From NCBI GenBank assembly GCA_020425885.1, contig JAGQRA010000122.1:1-12149 (forward strand): a stretch of DNA of 12,149 bases, given 5' to 3'. The position numbers and the translations under genes are program-made. Shown piece by piece: positions 1 to 7,645 of the stretch; position 1 is the first letter of the stretch, and each line of letters opens with the position of its first letter. Under the pieces are notes generated by a model. It worked only from the letters and a program-made list of their open reading frames with translations, was not told the DNA's origin and did no database searches. The DNA is from Planctomycetota bacterium. Lineage in GTDB: Bacteria > Planctomycetota > UBA1135 > UBA2386.

Positions 1-530
1 CGATGGCGATCCAGCTGATCATCAACAAGGAGCTCGGGCTGGCCAGGAACGAGAACCCGCTGCAGGGCGCGTTCATCATCGACGAGCTGACCGACCTCGT
101 CGAGGAGGCGGTCTACGCCGAGTTCGAGCGGCTGTCCGAGCGCGGCGGCGTGCTCGGCGCGATGGAGACGATGTACCAGCGCTCCAAGATCCAGGACGAA
201 TCGCTCTACTACGAGACGCTGAAGTCGTCGGGCGAGATGCCGATCATCGGCGTCAACACCTTCCTCGGCAAAGACGGCTCGCCGATCCAGGTCGTGCGCG
301 AGGTCATGCGCAGCACCGACGGCGAGAAACAGGCGCAGATCGACGGCCTGAGCGGGTTCCATGCCGCCAACGCGGCGACGTCGGCAGCGGCGCTCGAGGC
401 GCTGCAGCGGCAGGCGCTGCACGACGGCAATGTGTTCGCGAGCCTGATGGACGCGGCCAAGACGTGCTCGCTCGGCCAGATGTCGGGCGCGTTGTACGAG
501 GTCGGCGGGCAGTACCGACGCAACATGTGA
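1..530 (+). CDS. icmF: Fused isobutyryl-CoA mutase IcmF, C-terminal fragment (5' end outside window)
   Basis: This is the last 175 or so residues of an adenosylcobalamin-dependent acyl-CoA mutase. The sequence reads through '[15 protein letters not shown]', '[20 protein letters not shown]' and the C-terminal '[18 protein letters not shown]', which I recognise as the end of IcmF, where the mutase large-subunit region closes a protein that also carries a B12-binding domain and a G-protein chaperone domain. Known members interconvert isobutyryl-CoA and n-butyryl-CoA in the cytoplasm, and some act on other branched acyl-CoAs. The ATG at position 3 is an internal methionine, not the start, because the homologous protein is over 1000 residues long. 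The stop is TGA at 528-530. The gene converges on the minus-strand lipoprotein gene across 122 bp. A stand-alone methylmalonyl-CoA mutase is less likely, given the IcmF-type ending. The substrate cannot be read from this fragment. Confidence 0.9.
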   Translation, partial: MAIQLIINKELGLARNENPLQGAFIIDELTDLVEEAVYAEFERLSERGGVLGAMETMYQRSKIQDESLYYETLKSSGEMPIIGVNTFLGKDGSPIQVVREVMRSTDGEKQAQIDGLSGFHAANAATSAAALEALQRQALHDGNVFASLMDAAKTCSLGQMSGALYEVGGQYRRNM

Positions 531-652
531 GACGCCCGTGTGAGGCAGCTCGTCGCCGGCGCCATCACCGAGCCAGCGGGAACCGGTGTCTCCGACCCGA
601 CCGACGGTGCCCGATGGCATTCGCGGCGAGGCGTGACCCGGCGATCGGGCGA
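531..652. other. Convergent intergenic spacer, no recognised element
   Basis: This 122 bp gap lies between the stop codons of icmF (plus) and the small lipoprotein gene (minus). A weak 4-bp stem (CCCG, loop GCGAT, CGGG at 637-649) lies just past the minus-strand stop but has no T-run. Nothing here can be called a terminator with confidence. Confidence 0.5.
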
Positions 653-1192
653 TCAATCGAGGTGCATGGCTTCGAGATCGACGGTCTCGGTGAAGACCAC
701 GCCGGTACCATCCTGCTCGGTGTAGGTCGCCGCCCCCGCGATCACGGCATCCCCCGTCGCGTCCAAGGTGAGGGAGTAGCTGAAGGTCTTCGTGCCCGAT
801 GAGCCGTCCGAGGTGCCGGAGAACCAGAACCGCAGCCGGGTCGTGGTGGTTTCGTTGCCGTAGGCCACGATCTGACCACCGGTCACCGCGGCGAGGGACT
901 CCTGGTCCGTGTACCGGATGCCACCCGAATCTCCCGAGGTGATCCCCACCAAACCGAATGATGTCGGGCTGACGTTGGCGATCTCGAGGATGTCGTCACA
1001 GTCGATGACGATCGGCGAGGTCGACGTGCTCTCGACCAGCCGGCGACGACATGAGGTCACCACCCAACGTCCGGTGGCGTTGACCTTGACCTCGGGAGGC
1101 CTGATGGGTTGCGAAGCCGCTGACTTGCCGCAAGAACTCGAGGCGAGCAAGAGGAGGAACGGAATGGGCAGGCTCAGTCGCATCTCACGCAT
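653..1192 (-). CDS. Putative secreted lipoprotein of unknown function
   Basis: I do not recognise a family for this 179-residue protein. Starting at ATG 1192 gives a short charged N-terminus (MREMR), a hydrophobic stretch at residues 6-17, and 'LASSSC' with Cys21, which fits a permissive lipobox. Lipidation and export to the envelope are therefore likely but not certain. After a Ser/Pro-rich linker the mature part (about 35-179) looks beta-rich, with alternating hydrophobic/Thr-Ser runs and Gly turns. Cys48 and Cys65 could form a disulfide. A second ATG three codons downstream (1183) is also possible, and neither has a clear Shine-Dalgarno. A reading frame extends upstream to 1240 but would bury the signal sequence. 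The gene follows the kinase/SUMF1 gene by 72 bp on the same strand and may be co-transcribed with it. The opening 'GRWVV' with paired cysteines is loosely lipocalin-like, but this is only a guess. Confidence 0.65.
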   Translation of the reverse strand: MREMRLSLPIPFLLLLASSSCGKSAASQPIRPPEVKVNATGRWVVTSCRRRLVESTSTSPIVIDCDDILEIANVSPTSFGLVGITSGDSGGIRYTDQESLAAVTGGQIVAYGNETTTTRLRFWFSGTSDGSSGTKTFSYSLTLDATGDAVIAGAATYTEQDGTGVVFTETVDLEAMHLD

Positions 1193-1264
1193 CTCGTACC
1201 ATGTACCGGAGGTGGCGTTCGGCGTGCGGCACAGGGCCAATGGGGCAACGAGAGCATAGCGCCA

Positions 1265-4200
1265 TCATCGCCGCGACGGCCTCAATGCCCGGGCCGGACG
1301 CACCCCGAGGCCCGGGCCGCGCGAATCGGCCGGCGCAGAATTGCGGAAGGTCAACCGCGACTCGATGGCCAGATCGGTATGGCAGCCACCACGGACCACG
1401 TGATCGACGAGGTTGCTGCTGCCGGATCCGTAGATCCGGGTGTAGGCATCGAAGCACCACTCGCTGACGTTGCCGTGGACATCGTGGAGTCCGAACCTCT
1501 GCGCCGAATAGGAACCGACCGGGGCCGGGATCAGGAAGCGGTCATCCCATGCCTCGAACGGGCCGTAACCCTGCGCGTGAAGGTCGGCGAGGTTGCCGAA
1601 GGTGGCCAGGAGCCGTGGATCGTCTCCGCAGGCCCAGCGACCGTCGATGCCGGCGCGAGCCGCGAATTCCCACTCGGCCTCGGTCGGCAACCGCAGCCCC
1701 ATGTTGGTCAGACTGACATCGCATTCGGTCCATGAGACGCTCTCGACGGGCAGCTCGGGCGTGCCCTCGTAGTAGCTCGGATCGATGTCGAACATCCGTT
1801 GCCATTGACCGCGGGTGGCTTCGAAACGCGACAGGAAGAACGGCTGCACGGTGACTTCGTGCGGCGGCTCCTCGTCGCCATTGGCATCCTCATCGTGATT
1901 CGGCGCCGCCGGTTCACCGCTCTGCGCCCCCATCGTGAAAGTGCCGCCGGGGATCAGGACGAAGACGATGCCGGTGGCACCGTCCATCCCGACGCTGCCG
2001 TCCGGCGCGATCGTCGGGATCGGCAGCGTCGCCGGATCACGTGATGCCTCGCACGCACTGCGCAGGTGGTAGAACTCGAAGCAGCCGGTGACCGGGTTGA
2101 CGCCGATCGGAACGAGACCGAACACGTCCTCGTCGCGCAGCTCGATGTCCTGACCCGCATACGTCGCGCTGGCCCGGATCTGCCGGCGAACGTCATCCCA
2201 TCCGACCCGCGCGTTCGGATGGTCGCGTGTGAGTCGCGCGATGTTGCTCGCCCAGGCCGACCTTCGGCGCACGCCGGCGACGAGTTCGGCCTCGAACCGA
2301 TGCAGGCTGCTCAGCAGATCGACCAGGGCATCATGCAGGAACTCGTCCGCGCCGGCCGAGGACGGGAATCGCCAACGCCGGTGACCGCGGAGCTCGGTGT
2401 CCAGGGCCGCCGCTGCCGCGGCGCTCTCCTCGAGGATCGCCGTCGCCCGGTTCACGGCGTCATCGATGGCGCCACAGTTGGCCTCGAACTCGCCTCTCGC
2501 GGCGGCCGGTGCGGCCGCGAGAGCCGCCGCGGAACAACGCCTGGCCTCCTCATCCAAACCGTTAGCCAACAGCGCCCAGGCCAGGGTATCCAGGTGGCCG
2601 CTACGGTCTTCGGCTTCGTTCGCGCGCAGAACCGCCATGCGCGCGTAGGCCAGCCCGAGCACTTCTTCGCCCCACACCGTTCGCTCGTCGCCCTTGGGCG
2701 CCACTCGATCCCAGGCCAGGATGTTCAGGACCGACGGGTCGAGCGCCTGCACTTCCGGGGGCAACTGCGGCTCGATCAACTTGGCCTCCCCGGTGCGGAT
2801 CGACTGCGAATGGCGCAGCGAAGCCAACCGGCACTTCGCCGCCAGCAGCTCGCCGTAGCGAGGATGCGACTCCAGGTCTCGCCGTAGCTCCTCTTCCGTC
2901 GGGCCCCGCGCATTCCGCCGCAGCTGCGCGATCGTGGTGTCGATCTCTGCGCCCCTGGCGAGAAGGTGCCGGGCCTCGTCGAGCCACGCCTCCATGGCAG
3001 GGAGCCGATCAGGCCACGCGGGATACAACCGCTGCTCGCCCTCGACGAGTCGGTCGTGTCTCACCACTCCCGAAAGCTCTTCGAACTGGCGGACCTTGTC
3101 CGCGAACTGCGCCCTCGCCGCAGCCTCCGAGGTCGCCAGCTCGATGTTGACCCGGGCACGCTCGTTCGCCAGCTGCAGGTTGTCGCGCGCTGCCAGCCAG
3201 TAGCCGATCGCGATGATCGCGCCGGCGATCGCCGTGACGAACACGGCGGCCGCCGCCAGCACCTGGCCGCGATAGCGGTGCAGGATCTTCTTCAGTCTGT
3301 AGCCGGCGCTCGGCGGACCGGCCTCCAGCGGCTCGTGATCGAGGTAGCGTTGCAGGTCCGAAGCCAGCGCATTGGCCGTGTCGTAGCGCCGGTTACGGTC
3401 CTTCTCGAGGGCCTTCAGCACGACCCAGTCGAGATCGGTCTTCAGCGCCCTCTGCAGCGCGCCGGCACTGAGCCGGCAGGCGCTGGCGATCGCCGTCGAC
3501 GACTTCGTCGTGGTCGACAGGCGCGTGCTGGGCCTGGGTGGGTCGACCTCGCGCAGTATGCGTTGCATCTCGGCGAGGCCGACATCGCGCAGCTCGTCGC
3601 CCCTGAACGGCAGCTCGCCGACCAGCACCTTGTAGAGCATCACACCGAGCGAGTAGATGTCGGCGCGCGTGTCGATGTCCTGGTTGTTCGGATCGGCCTG
3701 CTCGGGAGCCATGTACTCGGGTGTGCCCACCACCCGTCCGGCCTCGGTGAACAGCGTCGCATCGATCAATCGCTGCCCCATCGCCTTGGCCAGGCCGAAG
3801 TCGATGATCTTGATCTGCAGGCGGCCACCATCGTTGCTGACCAACACATTGGCGGGCTTGAGGTCGCGGTGCACGACCCCCTTCTGATGCGCGTGCTGAA
3901 CGGCGGCGCAGACCTGCTGCATCAACAGCAACCGACTCTCGAGCGACAGCCGTTGCTGTTCGCAGAACAGGTCGAGAGGAACGCCCTTGACCAGCTCCAT
4001 CACGAAGTACGGCTGGCCGCTCTCGGACGTGCCGCAATCGAAGACCCTGGCGATGCCCTCGTGATCCATCAGGGCCAGGGCCTGCCGTTCCTGCGCGAAA
4101 CGCAGCACGACCTCCTCGCTGTCCATGCCGAGCTTGATCAGCTTCAGCGCGACCGTCCGCCGCACGGGCTCACGCTGTTCGGCCTTGAAGACCCTCCCCA

Positions 4201-4453
4201 TGCCGCCCCGGCCGAGTTCCTCGAGGATGCGGTAGGGGCCGATTCGATCCGGCACGGGCAACGGCGATGACACCCTGCGGGCCTCGGCCAGCAGCCGCAG
4301 CAGCTTCGATTCGAGCCCCGGATCACCGGCGGTCCGTTCACGCACGAACGCCTCGCGCTCGGGCTGCGGCAGCGTCAGGGTCTCGTCGACCAGTTCTCGC
4401 AGGCGACGGCTCCGAGAGTCGCTGTCCTGGTCCTTCTCACGATCGCTCGTCAT
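1265..4453 (-). CDS. Membrane Ser/Thr protein kinase fused to a C-terminal SUMF1/formylglycine-generating-enzyme-like domain
   Basis: This is a 1062-residue protein. Residues 1-65 form a charged helical N-terminus of the 'PEREAFVRERTAGDP' type that precedes many planctomycete kinases. The kinase domain (about 72-375) is complete: glycine loop GRGGMG 81-86, VALK with Lys104, HRDLKPAN with Asp197, DFG 218-220, GTPEYMAPE 243-251 and DTRADIYSLG 261-270. One membrane segment follows at about 397-420, so the kinase should be cytoplasmic and the rest outside. Residues 422-515 look like coiled coil, and 617-645 resemble a TPR-type helical pair. Residues 827-1055 form the SUMF1/FGE-like domain (GGTFTMG, PPHEVTV, RLPTEAEWEFAARAG, GLHDVHGNVSEWC, RGGCH). 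The paired catalytic cysteines of true FGE are not evident, so this domain probably senses or binds rather than oxidising sulfatases. I chose ATG 4453 because the upstream frame is Arg/Ser/Pro-rich and antisense to the next gene. No Shine-Dalgarno is visible. Substrate proteins are unknown. Confidence 0.93.
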   Translation of the reverse strand: MTSDREKDQDSDSRSRRLRELVDETLTLPQPEREAFVRERTAGDPGLESKLLRLLAEARRVSSPLPVPDRIGPYRILEELGRGGMGRVFKAEQREPVRRTVALKLIKLGMDSEEVVLRFAQERQALALMDHEGIARVFDCGTSESGQPYFVMELVKGVPLDLFCEQQRLSLESRLLLMQQVCAAVQHAHQKGVVHRDLKPANVLVSNDGGRLQIKIIDFGLAKAMGQRLIDATLFTEAGRVVGTPEYMAPEQADPNNQDIDTRADIYSLGVMLYKVLVGELPFRGDELRDVGLAEMQRILREVDPPRPSTRLSTTTKSSTAIASACRLSAGALQRALKTDLDWVVLKALEKDRNRRYDTANALASDLQRYLDHEPLEAGPPSAGYRLKKILHRYRGQVLAAAAVFVTAIAGAIIAIGYWLAARDNLQLANERARVNIELATSEAAARAQFADKVRQFEELSGVVRHDRLVEGEQRLYPAWPDRLPAMEAWLDEARHLLARGAEIDTTIAQLRRNARGPTEEELRRDLESHPRYGELLAAKCRLASLRHSQSIRTGEAKLIEPQLPPEVQALDPSVLNILAWDRVAPKGDERTVWGEEVLGLAYARMAVLRANEAEDRSGHLDTLAWALLANGLDEEARRCSAAALAAAPAAARGEFEANCGAIDDAVNRATAILEESAAAAAALDTELRGHRRWRFPSSAGADEFLHDALVDLLSSLHRFEAELVAGVRRRSAWASNIARLTRDHPNARVGWDDVRRQIRASATYAGQDIELRDEDVFGLVPIGVNPVTGCFEFYHLRSACEASRDPATLPIPTIAPDGSVGMDGATGIVFVLIPGGTFTMGAQSGEPAAPNHDEDANGDEEPPHEVTVQPFFLSRFEATRGQWQRMFDIDPSYYEGTPELPVESVSWTECDVSLTNMGLRLPTEAEWEFAARAGIDGRWACGDDPRLLATFGNLADLHAQGYGPFEAWDDRFLIPAPVGSYSAQRFGLHDVHGNVSEWCFDAYTRIYGSGSSNLVDHVVRGGCHTDLAIESRLTFRNSAPADSRGPGLGVRPARALRPSRR

Positions 4454-4562
4454 GGCGCATTCGGGATGGCATTGCCGCGGACGGGCACAGCCTACCGAGC
4501 GGGTGTGGCACCACAAAGCGAGAGGAACCGACCTCGACGGTCCCGACCCGCATCGGGCCGGG
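4454..4562. other. Intergenic spacer between serine ammonia-lyase and kinase genes
   Basis: This 109 bp gap separates two same-strand genes. It may hold a promoter for the kinase gene, but I see no convincing -35/-10 pair or Shine-Dalgarno. A short hairpin lies just past the ammonia-lyase stop and is listed separately. Confidence 0.4.
4545..4559 (-). terminator. Short GC hairpin just downstream of the serine ammonia-lyase stop (weak terminator candidate)
   Basis: Read on the minus strand, GGCCCG-ATG-CGGGTC forms a six-pair stem, including one G-U pair, with a three-base loop. It starts 3 bases after the TGA at 4563. There is no following U-run, so it is at best a weak or factor-assisted terminator and may be chance in GC-rich DNA. 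Confidence 0.22.
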
Positions 4563-6143
4563 TCAGCTGGCGGTGCACGAGTCGCAGCCGGGACCGCAGA
4601 GCCGCGCCTCGATCGCCTTCGACGCCGGCGTGATCGACAGGCCGCCGAGCGCGGTGCAACGCAGCTCGCGCGCCATGTCGGCGCTGATCTGTCGGTGGGC
4701 ATCGAGCACCTCGTCGAGCGGCACGAGGTGGTCGTAGCCGGCGAGGGCGATGTTGGCGCAGGCCAGCGCGTTGGCGGCGCCGGCGATGTTGCGGCCGAGG
4801 CAGGGCGCCTCGACGCGGTTGGCGATCGGATCGCACACCAGCCCGAGCACGTTCTGCAGGGCATGGCTGGCGGCCGACAGGCCCCGGGCCGCGTCGCCGC
4901 CCGCGAGTTCGACCAGCGCCGCCGCCGCCATCGCGGCGCCGGCGCCGGTCTCGGCCTGGCAGCCGCCGACCTCGGCGGCGAAGCTCGATCGGGTAGTGAC
5001 GAAGACGCCGATCAGCCCGGCGGCGAGCATCGCCCGCAGCGTCACCTCGTCCGACACACCCTGCACCTCGGCGGCCGCGAGGCACGTCGCCGGAAACGTC
5101 GCGCACGAGCCGGCGGTCGGCGCGGCGACGATGACACCCATCGAACTCTTGACCTCCATGAGCGCCGTGACGTAGAGGATGGCGCGGTTCAGGATGCCAC
5201 CGTCGAGCAGCTTGCCGTCCTCGAGCAACGCGGCGAATCGATGGCTCTGCCGCGGCAGGATGCGGTCGGCGTACTCGGTTCCCAGGAGCCCCTGCCGCAC
5301 GCCGCCGCGCACGATGTCGAGGATCCGACGCATCTGCAGCAGCACCGCGTCGCGATCGAGGCCGCCGCGGGCACATTCGTAGTCGAGCGCGAAGTCGGAC
5401 AATCGGCGCGTCGCCGGATCCGCCGTCGCCACCATCTCGCCGGCGTGCAGGAACGGCACCTGTAGGCCGCGGCGCGACAGCACGGGCAACACCGGCCCGA
5501 GGCGGCGGACGCGCGCGATGCCGGCGACCGCGCCGAGGTCGGCGGCGGCGATCGGGCCCTGCCCCTTCGCGACCACCAGCGCCGGGGCGCCGGCGGCGAT
5601 CTCGATTTCGTCCAGGTCGCCGAGTTCATGCAGCGCGGCGGCGACGTTCTCGGCATCGACGCCGGCCTCGACGTCGAGCAGGGTGACGGCGTAGTCGCCG
5701 AACAACGACAGCCGCGTGCCATCGATCTCGATCACCTCGATCATGCCGCCGCCGGTCGAGATCGCGACCAGCCGATGCTCGACGCCGTCGCGCTGAAGCG
5801 TCAGGCGATAGGTGTTCGGGTGGGGATCGCGCAGCTCGGCGATGCGGATCTCGAGTGCGATGCCGGCGGCCGCCAGCGCCGCCGCCGAGTCTGGCAGCCG
5901 CTCGTCATCGGCCTCCCAGCCGAGCAGCCCGCCGAACAACCCCATGTCCGAACCCTGGCTGGCGTGGGTCGTCGCCAGCGAACCGAGCGTGTCGAACTCG
6001 ACCAGGACGCGGTCGGGATCGCCGCCGCACAGATCGCGCGCCAACCGCCCGATCCGCACCGAGGCCGCCGAGTGCGAACTCGACGGACCGCGCATCACGG
6101 GGCCGATGACGTCGTTGAAGATGCTCGGCGGCAACGTGCTCAT
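4563..6143 (-). CDS. sdaA: L-serine ammonia-lyase (L-serine dehydratase), iron-sulfur type, beta and alpha regions in one chain
   Basis: This cytoplasmic [4Fe-4S] enzyme converts L-serine to pyruvate and ammonia without PLP. The 526-residue chain joins an SDH-beta region (about 5-150; 'VIGPVMRGPSSSHSAA' at 12-27, 'GSLATTHASQGSD' at 54-66) to an SDH-alpha region (about 255-515; 'APTAGSCATFPA' at 341-352). The likely cluster ligands are Cys395 (EVGGCQAETG), Cys437 (GLVCDP) and Cys448 (EAPC). Their 42- and 11-residue spacing equals that of the known ligands in the Legionella enzyme. The middle (about 150-250) is not a typical ACT domain and may be a degenerate regulatory region. The C-terminus follows the 'GGLSITP' pattern of the Bacillus-type alpha subunit and ends in an extra Cys cluster (516, 520, 523). 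The ATG at 6143 overlaps the propeller stop by 4 bp (ATGA) and has no clear Shine-Dalgarno, which suggests translational coupling. Confidence 0.93.
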   Translation of the reverse strand: MSTLPPSIFNDVIGPVMRGPSSSHSAASVRIGRLARDLCGGDPDRVLVEFDTLGSLATTHASQGSDMGLFGGLLGWEADDERLPDSAAALAAAGIALEIRIAELRDPHPNTYRLTLQRDGVEHRLVAISTGGGMIEVIEIDGTRLSLFGDYAVTLLDVEAGVDAENVAAALHELGDLDEIEIAAGAPALVVAKGQGPIAAADLGAVAGIARVRRLGPVLPVLSRRGLQVPFLHAGEMVATADPATRRLSDFALDYECARGGLDRDAVLLQMRRILDIVRGGVRQGLLGTEYADRILPRQSHRFAALLEDGKLLDGGILNRAILYVTALMEVKSSMGVIVAAPTAGSCATFPATCLAAAEVQGVSDEVTLRAMLAAGLIGVFVTTRSSFAAEVGGCQAETGAGAAMAAAALVELAGGDAARGLSAASHALQNVLGLVCDPIANRVEAPCLGRNIAGAANALACANIALAGYDHLVPLDEVLDAHRQISADMARELRCTALGGLSITPASKAIEARLCGPGCDSCTAS

Positions 6144-7645
6144 CGCGGGATCCGATTGAGGGTGTAGTAGGCCTTGGCGTGCACGAGCTCGTCGCCGCCC
6201 GCCGATCGCACGCCGGCGAGGTCGAACTCGTGGACGTGACCCTCGACGAGGCCAAGGACGACGAGTCGCACCTCGCGTCCGTCGACCGCCACCTCGGCCG
6301 CCGTGACCCGCGGCGTCGTCTGGTCGACCTCGGGGCTGCCGTAGAACTTCTGATAGACGTGGGTGTAGCTCTGCAACCGGTAGCTCGCGGCCTCGGCCGC
6401 GCTCGCCGCGTCGACGGGCCGCGTGAAGCGGACCAGGAAGCCGTCGTGACGAGCCGTGATGCGCTCGATCTCGAACGGCGTGCGCCCGGTCCACTCGAGC
6501 CGCTCGAGCCCGTAGTGTCGATTGCCGCGCACGGGCCAGCCGCGATTGGTGCCGCCCGTGATCAGGTAGCCGTTGCTCGAGAACTCGACCGCGAGGATGC
6601 CGTTGCCGAGCCCTTCGCGGAACGGATAACAGGCACCCTGCCAGACGCCATCGACCTGCTCGGTCGTCGCCCGCATGACGATGCTGAGGCTGTAGTCGCC
6701 GAGGAACAGCTGACCGGCGAACGGCCCGAACCGACCCTGGGTCGAGTCGACGCGGAAGGTGGTGATCGACTGCCCCATCTTGCGGTACGGGAACACGACC
6801 GCATACGGCACGAGCTCGGGGATGCGGCGACACTCGTCGTGCAACCGCGACTGGTTGTTCGGCTCGAGCGGGCGCCCGCCCATGTCCTTCGCCAGCGGCA
6901 GGTCGTAGCCGGGATAGCTGATCGGATGCCCCATGAAGCCTCCGCGCCTCAGGTGTTTGAGCGAGCACGAGCCGTTCCACGGTCCCTGGCTCTCGACGTA
7001 GAACATCTCACCGCTCTCGTTCGGCGCCACCCCACCGGCACTGCGGATGCCGCTCGCGATCGGGATCGAGCGACCATCGGCGGTGACCTCGAAGGCCCAG
7101 CCGCGGAACGGCGCCTTGTAGTTGTACGAATCCGACAGTCCGAGCACGACGAAGACGCTGCCGCCGGCCGTGACCGGCGAGCCCCAGGCGAACTCGTGAT
7201 AGTGCTCGAAACCCCAGACATCGCTCAGGTTCTCGAAGCGATCGGCGCGGCCGTCGCCGTCGCGATCGGTGATCCGGGTCACCTCGGTCTGTTGGGTCGC
7301 ATAGAAGGCGCCGTCGCGGAAGCCGAGACCGAGCACCTCGTCGAGTCCGCTCGCGAAGCGGTGGAAGCGCGGCGCCGGCAGCTCGTCGAACGCGCCGTCG
7401 ACGAGGAGGATCTCGCCGCGTCGCGTGCCGATCGCCAGGCGACCGTCGGCCAGGGCGCAGAAGCTGCCGGCCTCGAGCGCGAGTTCGGCCGGCACCGGCA
7501 CCTCGACGATGCGATAGAACGCCGTCTCGGCGCGCTCGGTACCCCATCTGCCACCGAGTTCCTGACCGCGGCATGGCAGCACGGCGAGCGCGAGCGCCGC
7601 GCAGCACGACGCGAACCGTGCCCTGTTCGTTCGTCGTGCGATCAT
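6140..7645 (-). CDS. Secreted beta-propeller protein, planctomycete DUF7133/sorbosone-dehydrogenase-like
   Basis: This 501-residue protein opens with an Arg-rich n-region (MIARRTNRAR), a hydrophobic stretch at 12-24 and a probable signal-peptide cleavage near residue 27, so it acts in the periplasm. The body (about 40-390) matches the six-bladed propeller found in planctomycete dehydrogenase-like proteins. Visible motifs are a calcium-type loop 'DRDGDGRAD' (128-136), 'RSAGGVAPNESGEMFYVESQ' (201-220) and 'GGFMGHP' (235-241). The C-terminal part (about 400-501), from 'GFLVRFTRPVD' to 'AYYTLNRIP', is the beta-sandwich tail usual in this family. No heme motif is present. In many relatives the propeller is fused to cytochrome domains, whereas here the hemes sit on the preceding gene. 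The ATG at 7645 has a strong Shine-Dalgarno (GGAGGA, 7 bases upstream) and overlaps the cytochrome stop by 4 bp. The substrate is unknown, and catalytic activity is an inference from the family. Confidence 0.85.
   Translation of the reverse strand: MIARRTNRARFASCCAALALAVLPCRGQELGGRWGTERAETAFYRIVEVPVPAELALEAGSFCALADGRLAIGTRRGEILLVDGAFDELPAPRFHRFASGLDEVLGLGFRDGAFYATQQTEVTRITDRDGDGRADRFENLSDVWGFEHYHEFAWGSPVTAGGSVFVVLGLSDSYNYKAPFRGWAFEVTADGRSIPIASGIRSAGGVAPNESGEMFYVESQGPWNGSCSLKHLRRGGFMGHPISYPGYDLPLAKDMGGRPLEPNNQSRLHDECRRIPELVPYAVVFPYRKMGQSITTFRVDSTQGRFGPFAGQLFLGDYSLSIVMRATTEQVDGVWQGACYPFREGLGNGILAVEFSSNGYLITGGTNRGWPVRGNRHYGLERLEWTGRTPFEIERITARHDGFLVRFTRPVDAASAAEAASYRLQSYTHVYQKFYGSPEVDQTTPRVTAAEVAVDGREVRLVVLGLVEGHVHEFDLAGVRSAGGDELVHAKAYYTLNRIPR

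Noticed and set aside
635..650. Possible terminator after the small lipoprotein gene
   Set aside because: Only a 4-bp core stem with a wobble extension and no T-run, which is indistinguishable from chance in GC-rich sequence.
2966..4270. 434-residue plus-strand frame opposite the kinase
   Set aside because: Antisense to a complete kinase domain, with no signal peptide, domain or Shine-Dalgarno support.
4454..4864. N-terminal extension of the kinase frame to 4864
   Set aside because: The 137 extra residues are Arg/Ser/Pro-rich, overlap the serine ammonia-lyase gene and have no homology. ATG 4453 gives a family-typical N-terminus.
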